This document shows, piece by piece, positions 1-5,130 of a stretch of 5,762 nt of DNA. Numbering within the stretch: position 1 is the stretch's first letter; the number at the start of each line of letters is the position of its first letter. Made by a program: the position numbers and the translations under genes. Under the pieces are notes generated by a model. It saw nothing but the letters and a program-made list of their open reading frames with translations, was not told the origin of the DNA and did no database searches. This DNA is from CAYZGU01 sp964478165. Lineage in GTDB: Bacteria; Poribacteria; WGA-4E; JAJDTR01. Location of the stretch: positions 1 to 5,762 of the forward strand of contig CAYZGU010000033.1 in NCBI GenBank assembly GCA_964478165.1. The letters are read 5' to 3'.

Positions 1-1442
1 CCTGAGGCAGTTCGTGGAAGATAGGATGAGCCCTTCATCTCCGACGCGGTGCCTGCAATATCCAGATGGACCCAAGGATGACCTTCAACAAACTTCTTGA
101 GAAAAGCCCCGCCGATAATCGCGCCTGCCGTTCCATCGCCAATGTTTTTTACATCCGCCGTGTGACTCGTAATCTGTTCATCGTAATCGTCCCACAGCGG
201 AAGCTGCCATACGCGCTCATGTGTTTTCTCGCCTGCGGACTCGAGTCGGGCCATCAAATCATCATCAGTACCCATCATACCGGCTGCGAAGTGGCCTAAA
301 GCGGTGACTACCGCTCCTGTTAAGGTTGCAAGATCAATGATAGCGGCTGGCGAATACTGAGCTGCATAGCTCAAAGCATCCGCTAACACGAGTCGTCCTT
401 CAGCATCCGTATTGATAACTTCTATGGTCTTACCCCCATAAGATGTAACCACATCTCCCGGTTTCACGGCTGTTGCACTCGGCATGTTCTCACTTGCCGC
501 AATTAGACCAACCACATGCAGATTCACTCCCAGAGAGCTAACAACTTGCATGGCACCAAGGACAGCTGCTGCACCAGACATGTCATGCTTCATTTGCTCC
601 ATACCTTTTCCTGGTTTGAGTGAAATGCCTCCACTATCAAACGTTATCCCCTTGCCCACAAACACAACAGTTTCGTGATTCTCCCCCGTGGGCACATGCT
701 CCAAAACAATAAATCTCGGTTCTTCACAACTCCCCTGAGCCACAGCCAACAAGGCACCAAAAGCTTTTTCCTCAAGCTGTTTCAAATTGAAAATTTCAAG
801 CGTCAAATCGCTCGCACTCGCAATCTCTTGAGCTTTCTCAGCAAACATCTTCGGTGTCAGGTGATTACCAGGTTGATTACTGAGATCTCGAGCAATAATC
901 ACTCCCCCAGCGATTATTTCACCAAGGAGCACAGCCTCCTCTACCGCCAATCGACTCGGTTCATCTGGCACGAGAAACGTTATGGATTCAAGTTCTTTAA
1001 TCTCATCAAGCGATTCTGTTTTATGCTGAGTAAAATGATACAGGGCGAGAAGACTTCCTTCGACCATGGCTTGCACTATTTCCAAGGACGCGTGCGGTGG
1101 TATGGGAATCGCCAACGTCTTTACACCAACGTCTCGCAACTTTCGCGCGATTCCACCCGAGACTTCCCGCGCTTTTTCCATATTGAATTCGTCCTTTTTT
1201 CCCATGCCCACAAGGGCTAGACGGGGGGCGGTGATTCTATCCTCCGTGTAGAGGATTGTTGCCTGTTTGGACTTACCCGCAAAATCACCGAGATTGCGCA
1301 GCCGACTAATCGCACCTTCCATGGCTTGGTTTACTGTCTGCAAAAATTCAATCATTGCGGGATCATTGTCTTCAAAAATACCAATGACAACCGCATCAAT
1401 TGCTTCAGTTCGATAATCACCGACTTTAACACTGATGTCCAT
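1..1442 (-). CDS. pepA: Leucyl (cytosol) aminopeptidase PepA, M17 family, C-terminus cut by window edge
   Basis: This gene encodes a cytoplasmic two-metal aminopeptidase that removes N-terminal residues, preferably Leu, from peptides in protein turnover; family members act as homohexamers. The window holds 480 codons from ATG at 1442 and the frame runs off the left edge. E. coli PepA is 503 residues, so about 20 residues are missing. The N-terminal macrodomain-like part is about residues 1-160 and the catalytic M17 domain runs from about 170. Every expected metal-site or catalytic residue is visible: K264 and D269 in VGKGITFDSGG, K276 in SLKP, D287 in MKHDMSGAA, and D346, E348 and R350 in the signature NTDAEGRL (344-351). 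These match E. coli K270, D275, K282, D293, D352, E354 and R356 with a constant offset of 6. The late motif DIAGTA (461-466) and the YLPRTAS end are also as expected. The start is fixed by an AAGGAG ribosome site 5 nt upstream. hisG lies 602 nt upstream on the same strand, so independent transcription is likely. Confidence 0.97.
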   Translation of the reverse strand, partial: MDISVKVGDYRTEAIDAVVIGIFEDNDPAMIEFLQTVNQAMEGAISRLRNLGDFAGKSKQATILYTEDRITAPRLALVGMGKKDEFNMEKAREVSGGIARKLRDVGVKTLAIPIPPHASLEIVQAMVEGSLLALYHFTQHKTESLDEIKELESITFLVPDEPSRLAVEEAVLLGEIIAGGVIIARDLSNQPGNHLTPKMFAEKAQEIASASDLTLEIFNLKQLEEKAFGALLAVAQGSCEEPRFIVLEHVPTGENHETVVFVGKGITFDSGGISLKPGKGMEQMKHDMSGAAAVLGAMQVVSSLGVNLHVVGLIAASENMPSATAVKPGDVVTSYGGKTIEVINTDAEGRLVLADALSYAAQYSPAAIIDLATLTGAVVTALGHFAAGMMGTDDDLMARLESAGEKTHERVWQLPLWDDYDEQITSHTADVKNIGDGTAGAIIGGAFLKKFVEGHPWVHLDIAGTASEMKGSSYLPRTAS

Positions 1443-1447
1443 TTGAA

Positions 1448-1453
1448 CTCCTT
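1448..1453 (-). promoter_or_regulatory. Ribosome binding site of pepA
   Basis: AAGGAG on the minus strand lies 5 nt before the ATG at 1442. It decides the start of pepA. A perfect 6-bp AT-rich hairpin (TTAGAT, loop TTT, ATCTAA; 1452-1466) abuts it and shares its first two A bases. Confidence 0.85.
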
Positions 1454-1498
1454 AGATAAAATCTAATCCGATGAAACGACAAAATCTTCTCGACCAAC

Positions 1499-1527
1499 AT
1501 AATATGCTATGGAGCCATACAACGCAA
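1499..1527 (-). promoter_or_regulatory. Candidate sigma70-type promoter for pepA
   Basis: Read on the minus strand, TTGCGT (1522-1527) is followed after 17 nt by TATTAT (1499-1504). The -10 matches TATAAT at 5 of 6 positions but the -35 at only 3 of 6. Transcription would start near 1492 and give a leader of about 50 nt before the pepA ATG. Position and spacing are good; the weak -35 keeps this tentative. Confidence 0.35.
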
Positions 1528-2044
1528 CAATCTGTTAAAAAAACGATTCCAGTAGCCATGCGGCCAGTCTCCGTCTGAACCAAACAATGGCAGTACAAGT
1601 TGAATAGCGACTTCCAAAGTCCAGCCTATCAACTATTCTCGGATAGCGGAGTGCAATCTACAACGCTCGAAACATCGTCACCATGCGCACCCTTAATCGC
1701 GCACATCTTGTTGTTGGCGTACCACCTTGTCACGATTAGGAATGAAATTCCCACATGCCTGCCAACATTGTTGCTTATAGTACTTTACGATAAGGATTTA
1801 GCGCTTCACTAGTACCTCCAAGAGCGTATCCCAACCCACCCATTTCAAACCACTCACCCAACACTCAAAACACGGCGCAATAAGCATGTGTGCTCGTCGT
1901 AATCCAAACAATCAATCATTCGTGTGGTCCATCTGACATCCGCCGACACAACAAGAGGAAACATGGAGACGGAATTTTAGGCTTCATGAGTTCAGGAGTG
2001 TCTTGATTGGTAAGAAGGAAAATCTTTCTGAGACTAATGAATGA

Positions 2045-2917
2045 TTATGGTATCACCTTGTTCAGAGGGTATTCAATGATACCTTCTGCACCTAGTCGCC
2101 TCAATTCTGGAATAAGATCGCGCACCACGTGCTCATCAATGATAGTTTCTACCGCGCGCCATCCATCATCGGTCAATGAAGATATGGTTGGCTTTTTCAT
2201 TGCGGGTAAGATTGTCAATAAGGCTTGCAAATTCTCCTGCGCGATGTTCATTTTCAGCCCAACTTTTTCTTCCGCCGCCAGGGCCCCTGACAGCAACAGG
2301 TATAGGTTCTCCGTCTTCATTCGCTTCCATTCATCCGTCCAACTCTGTTCGTTGACAACCAGCGTGGTCTCTGATTCCATTACAACATCGACAATTCGCA
2401 ATCGATTTGCGCGGAGCGAACTACCCGTCTCGGTAATCTCCACAATCGCGTCACACAGATGCGGAATTTTCACTTCCGTTGCACCATGCGAAAATTTGAC
2501 GGTCGCATTCACGCCATTATCCACGAGATAGCTTTTCGTTGCCTCAACCAACTCCGTGAAGACAACCCTTCCTTCAAGATCTGAAACTGACTGAATCTGG
2601 GAATCCTCAGCAACTGCTAACACCCAACGTGCTGGACGATTGGTCTGTTTGCTATAGGTGAGCGACCCAATCTCTCTTACATTGGCCCGACACTCGCGCG
2701 CCCAGTCACGCCCTGTAAGCCCTACATCAATTGCGCCGCGTTCAACGTAGAGCGCCATTTCTTGAGGACGGAGTAGCATGACTTCAATCTCATCGTCGTT
2801 GATGCTTGGATAGTAAGACCTACTGCTAATGTTAATTGTATAACCTGCCTTTCTAAAAAATTTGACAGTAGATTCTTGCAAGGTTCCCTTCGGTATTCCC
2901 ACTTTTAACGTATTCAT
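2045..2917 (-). CDS. hisG: ATP phosphoribosyltransferase HisG, long form with C-terminal regulatory domain
   Basis: HisG catalyses the first step of histidine biosynthesis, joining ATP and PRPP to give phosphoribosyl-ATP and diphosphate in the cytoplasm. The product is 290 residues, the size of the long form (E. coli 299), not the roughly 210 residues of the short HisG that needs HisZ. Visible motifs are IPKGTL (8-13), the stretch from about 48 to 72 ending GLTGRDW, and the PRPP-binding loop around ITETGSSLRANRL (161-173) preceded by DAIVE. The last 75 or so residues (about 212-290) form the ACT-like HisG_C domain with KVGLKMN, KKPTISSL and the terminal EGIIEYPLNKVI, so feedback inhibition by histidine is expected from the family. 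The ATG has an AGGAG site 6 nt upstream. No other his gene is in the window; upstream lies 1085 nt without a recognised gene, so hisG is not visibly part of a his operon. The TGA of an unassigned upstream frame overlaps the ATG (see findings). Confidence 0.97.
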   Translation of the reverse strand: MNTLKVGIPKGTLQESTVKFFRKAGYTINISSRSYYPSINDDEIEVMLLRPQEMALYVERGAIDVGLTGRDWARECRANVREIGSLTYSKQTNRPARWVLAVAEDSQIQSVSDLEGRVVFTELVEATKSYLVDNGVNATVKFSHGATEVKIPHLCDAIVEITETGSSLRANRLRIVDVVMESETTLVVNEQSWTDEWKRMKTENLYLLLSGALAAEEKVGLKMNIAQENLQALLTILPAMKKPTISSLTDDGWRAVETIIDEHVVRDLIPELRRLGAEGIIEYPLNKVIP

Positions 2918-2923
2918 TCTATT

Positions 2924-2928
2924 CTCCT
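2924..2928 (-). promoter_or_regulatory. Ribosome binding site of hisG
   Basis: AGGAG on the minus strand sits 6 nt upstream of the ATG at 2917 and fixes that start. No other in-frame start nearby has a comparable site. Confidence 0.85.
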
Positions 2929-2999
2929 AAGATTTGGTGTCCAGTCGAAAGTAATAGGCATATTCATTCTCTCGCTGAATTCTAGAACGCGTGGAGAAA

Positions 3000-3029
3000 T
3001 TGACATCACTGGCAAATTTCTAATATATT
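3000..3029 (+). promoter_or_regulatory. Consensus-like plus-strand promoter facing away from hisG
   Basis: A perfect TTGACA (3000-3005) is followed after 18 nt by TATATT (3024-3029, 5 of 6 to TATAAT). Transcription would begin near 3036 and run into about 960 nt with no recognised gene before the argE-like start. Possible products are a small RNA, a short peptide (ATG at 3089 with AGGA 4 nt upstream, 23 codons), or a decayed gene. An 18-nt spacer is slightly longer than optimal. AT-rich DNA yields such matches by chance, so this remains a candidate. Confidence 0.35.
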
Positions 3030-3051
3030 CTGGATTTATCCGAAATAACAA
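3022..3051 (-). promoter_or_regulatory. Candidate promoter for hisG
   Basis: On the minus strand TTGTTA (3046-3051) is followed after 18 nt by TATATT (3022-3027), matching consensus at 4 of 6 and 5 of 6 positions. Transcription would start near 3015 and leave a leader of about 98 nt before hisG. It overlaps the -10 region of a plus-strand promoter candidate (3000-3029), so the two would compete for polymerase if both are used. Confidence 0.35.
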
Positions 3052-3239
3052 TACAGAGAGAGCTCGGCGATTAATACCCGAGGAACAAATGGAGAAAACA
3101 CGGGATAACGATCTGAGCCATATTCGAACTGATTTTGGCTGTGTTAGAAGGCCGCCCTAACTAAACACTGACGATTCAACTAAACAACATACGTATTTGA
3201 CCACGACTTAAAAGCTGACCATGACCGAATCCACTGGCG

Positions 3240-3267
3240 GCGAAGGAGAAAATGTTGCTCCCTTCGC
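3240..3267. other. GC-rich hairpin in the hisG/argE-like spacer
   Basis: GCGAAGG (3240-3246) pairs perfectly with CCTTCGC (3261-3267). AG (3247-3248) pairs with CT (3258-3259) after a single unpaired C at 3260, giving a 9-bp stem around a 9-nt loop. No T run follows on either strand, so it does not look like an intrinsic terminator. Confidence 0.45.
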
Positions 3268-3730
3268 ACAACACGGCGCCAAACGACTGCTTTTGATTTC
3301 CCAAGATGACTGATATCGTGTCGAAAGAGCGGTAGTTGGAAAGAATGAGACCGCGGTCGAATTCCGAAGCCTAGAGGTGATTGAACAACTACGCAGTTAC
3401 ACCAAGGCGGAACCATTGACCGTTTTGGAAAGTGGTTAATCTCCACTAGCTCGCATTCAGCGGCACCATATCCTTCCTACCGCCACACTCTTAATCCAAC
3501 TCAAACATATTTCCACTGAAACCTAACGCGCGATTAATCCGCTCAAGCACATTTAAACACTAGCTGTATGGAAACTAAGCATAAAGATCGGAATGTTCAC
3601 ATGGCTACTGCGCGATTCCTAATAATAACATAACCGTTGCGACGTTTCCACAAAATTAACGACAATCAGGACCAACCTCCCATAGCATTTGCGTTTCACT
3701 GAGAGGTGCTAGAACACGAAGCAAAAACGC

Positions 3731-3759
3731 TTGACAATCAATGAGGGATCCTGTATGCT
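3731..3759 (+). promoter_or_regulatory. Strong candidate sigma70 promoter upstream of the argE-like gene
   Basis: A perfect TTGACA (3731-3736) is followed by an ideal 17-nt spacer and TATGCT (3754-3759, 4 of 6 to TATAAT). Transcription would start near 3766, so the argE-like mRNA would carry a leader of about 235 nt before its ATG at 4003. No better promoter is visible closer to the gene. A second TTGACA at 3785-3790 has no matching -10. Confidence 0.5.
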
Positions 3760-3799
3760 TGCGCTTGTTATTAGCGTGCACTCTTTGACACTTGAAAAT

Positions 3800-3832
3800 C
3801 CTAGGCATTCAAAAAAAACCTGGGCATTCAAA
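3800..3832 (+). repeat. 14-nt direct repeat in the argE-like leader
   Basis: CCTAGGCATTCAAA (3800-3813) recurs as CCTGGGCATTCAAA (3819-3832), differing at one base, with a 19-nt period. It lies about 35-65 nt downstream of the predicted transcription start. Tandem half-sites of this kind can be protein-binding sites, but nothing identifies a binder. The second copy also forms GGGC-loop-GCCC with the bases after it (3822-3836). Confidence 0.5.
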
Positions 3833-3899
3833 GCCCTTGCAATTGCCGCGAAGTCGATCTAAGATTGAAAGGGTTGCGTTCGAACTTGCGAAGACTAAC

Positions 3900-3921
3900 G
3901 TTGAGAGTCCTGAGTCTCAAC
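3900..3921 (+). other. Perfect 7-bp hairpin in the argE-like leader
   Basis: GTTGAGA (3900-3906) pairs with TCTCAAC (3915-3921) around an 8-nt loop. It stands 7 nt before a second 7-bp hairpin, forming a tandem pair within the predicted leader RNA. Confidence 0.5.
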
Positions 3922-3928
3922 TCCTGTG

Positions 3929-3956
3929 TCCGCTATATGAAGAATTAGCGGATTTT
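3929..3956 (+). terminator. Terminator-like or attenuator-like hairpin before the argE-like gene
   Basis: TCCGCTA (3929-3935) pairs perfectly with TAGCGGA (3946-3952) around a 10-nt loop and is followed directly by TTTT (3953-3956). The stem is short and the T run only four, so it would be a weak intrinsic terminator. It sits 46 nt upstream of the argE-like ATG and downstream of a strong promoter candidate, the right place for a leader attenuator or for ending an upstream small transcript. Confidence 0.35.
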
Positions 3957-3990
3957 AGCTGAACACTGCTTTTACGGAGCGTACACGGAC

Positions 3991-3996
3991 GGAGGT
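3991..3996 (+). promoter_or_regulatory. Ribosome binding site of the argE-like gene
   Basis: GGAGGT lies 6 nt before the ATG at 4003. It is a near-perfect anti-SD match and fixes the start. Confidence 0.9.
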
Positions 3997-4002
3997 GCAA
4001 AC

Positions 4003-5130
4003 ATGGATGCAAAACAACTCACGAGCCAACTAATCCGCTACAACACCGTCAGTTACAATAGCAATGTCGACATAATGAAGTTCCTTAAGGAACGCCTCAT
4101 CGAAATTGACTGTGACGTTGAATGGCTCGAATACCTAGATGCGAACGGAGTGCAAAAGGTAAATCTTATTGGTAAGAAGGGCGGAAGTCCTGACGCAGGA
4201 GATCGGGGAATCGCGTTGCTCGGGCACATCGACACGGTGCCCGCTGTGGGTTGGAAGAGCAACGCATTTGAAGCTCGAATTGAAGGAACGAAGATGATAG
4301 GCCGAGGAAGTTGTGACATGAAGGGAAGTGTAGCCTGCATGCTTGAAAGCGCGTCAAAATATACCTGCGCAAACCTTGACTACCCCCTCTATGTAATCAT
4401 TACGGCGGACGAAGAAGTTGGTTTTCATGGCGCACAAGCTGTTGTAAATCGCTCGAAGATGTTCCAGGGAGCACATCCCCGATATGGCATTGTCGGCGAA
4501 CCAACGTTACTTGAAGTAATATACGCGCATAAGGGCATTGTCCAACTCGCTGTCACGGCACTCGGACACGCCGCACACAGCAGCACGGGCGAAGGCGAAA
4601 ACGCAAACCTCAAACTGATACCATTTCTAGCCGAGATGCGTGAGATTTATCACATCCTTACCACGGACACCAACTACTTCAATGACGAATTCGATCCGCC
4701 GTTCTCGGATTGGAATATAACGGTCGACAATGGCGATTGCGCACCCAACATTACACCTCCATCTAGCACCTGCACCATCAACTATCGCCCGATGCCAGGA
4801 CAAGAACCAGAGGAATGGATTAACCGCGTTCGCAAGTCAGCTGAGAATCACGGATTACAGTTTGAAGTCCGTTTTGCCGCAGCTCCAATGATTACTCCTC
4901 CTGAATCCGAAGTTGTACGCGCCGCCTTGGAAATCACCGGGAAGAACCAAGCCCACACGGTTCCCTACGGAACGGATGGTGCCGCTTTTGGCCAACATAT
5001 GGAACTCGTCGTAATCGGGCCGGGGAGCATCTCGCAGGCGCACACAATCGATGAATGGATTGAATTAGATCAATTCGATCAGGCAGTATCCGTTTTCAGC
5101 CAATTTGTTGAACGATTCTGCAAGAAATAA
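4003..5130 (+). CDS. argE: M20-family metallodeacylase, probably acetylornithine deacetylase (ArgE-like)
   Basis: M20 enzymes of this group are cytoplasmic two-zinc hydrolases that cleave an N-acyl group; ArgE turns N-acetylornithine into ornithine and acetate in arginine synthesis. The protein is 375 residues (E. coli ArgE 383). The full M20 active site is visible: H75 and catalytic D77 in GHIDTVP, bridging D105 in GRGSCDMKG, general base E137 and ligand E138 in ADEEVG, E166 in VGEPT, and the last ligand H347 in GPGSISQAH. The lid (dimerisation) domain, about residues 178-290, carries HAAHSS with the conserved His192. PLYVIITADEE, GEPT with a nearby HKG, and GPGSIxQAHxxDE are especially close to ArgE, more so than to DapE, but succinyl-diaminopimelate or another acyl-amino-acid substrate cannot be excluded. 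No signal peptide is visible. GGAGGT fixes the start. The gene stands alone, divergent from hisG, behind a long structured leader. Assignment to M20 is firm; ArgE substrate specificity is moderate. Confidence 0.85.
   Translation: MDAKQLTSQLIRYNTVSYNSNVDIMKFLKERLIEIDCDVEWLEYLDANGVQKVNLIGKKGGSPDAGDRGIALLGHIDTVPAVGWKSNAFEARIEGTKMIGRGSCDMKGSVACMLESASKYTCANLDYPLYVIITADEEVGFHGAQAVVNRSKMFQGAHPRYGIVGEPTLLEVIYAHKGIVQLAVTALGHAAHSSTGEGENANLKLIPFLAEMREIYHILTTDTNYFNDEFDPPFSDWNITVDNGDCAPNITPPSSTCTINYRPMPGQEPEEWINRVRKSAENHGLQFEVRFAAAPMITPPESEVVRAALEITGKNQAHTVPYGTDGAAFGQHMELVVIGPGSISQAHTIDEWIELDQFDQAVSVFSQFVERFCKK

Larger units (their letters stand above)
1443..2044. other. Long spacer between hisG and pepA, no gene recognised
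   Basis: This 602-nt stretch separates the hisG stop from the pepA start. It holds the pepA ribosome site and promoter candidate near its left end. The only longish frame (1600-1812, plus, TTG start, no ribosome site) has no recognisable motif and I do not call it. I see no convincing intrinsic terminator just after hisG; the downstream minus-strand sequence has no GC-rich stem with a T run. A distant 7-bp inverted pair (TGTTGGC 1712-1718, GCCAACA 1761-1767) is within chance for this length. The spacer is either true non-coding DNA or a gene decayed past recognition. Confidence 0.6.
2918..4002. other. 1085-nt divergent spacer between hisG and the argE-like gene
   Basis: No protein family is recognisable on either strand. 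The hisG-proximal end carries two overlapping, opposed promoter candidates. The middle (3089-3439) has one plus-strand frame read through three stops with protein-like composition in its second half, and a hairpin at 3240-3267. The stretch 3440-3730 shows nothing I can name. The right part carries a strong promoter candidate (3731-3759) and a structured leader of the argE-like gene. I found no tRNA-like cloverleaf, no T-box signature, and no RNase P, tmRNA or SRP RNA hallmark. Confidence 0.6.

Noticed and set aside
18..29. AAGATAGGATGA shared between pepA (18-29) and the right spacer (5353-5364)
   Set aside because: About one 12-nt match is expected by chance in a 5.8-kb window, and the similarity does not extend into the flanks.
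675..1220. 181-codon plus-strand frame
   Set aside because: It lies wholly antisense to pepA, whose catalytic residues are all present. Its composition (many Arg, Phe, Ser, His) and lack of a ribosome site mark it as a shadow.
2007..2531. 174-codon plus-strand frame
   Set aside because: It is antisense to hisG and has no family motif; its composition is explained by hisG codons read backwards.
3349..3358. 10-bp palindrome GACCGCGGTC as an operator
   Set aside because: It is single, not near a promoter candidate, and too short to distinguish from chance.
3180..3446. 88-codon minus-strand frame in the hisG/argE-like spacer
   Set aside because: It has a GTG start without a ribosome site and high Trp, His, Arg and Cys content, with no recognisable motif.
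3785..3790. Third TTGACA in the spacer as another promoter
   Set aside because: At spacings of 16-18 nt only poor -10 matches (ATTCAA, TTCAAA, TCAAAA) are present.
3755..3862. 35-codon plus-strand frame that could be a leader peptide of the argE-like gene
   Set aside because: Its ATG lies within the -10 hexamer of the best promoter, so it would not be on that transcript. It has one Arg codon and no clear regulatory codon run.
3880..3898. GTTCGAA in the argE-like leader as part of a tRNA T-arm
   Set aside because: Flanking bases do not form a T-stem, and no acceptor or anticodon arm can be drawn.
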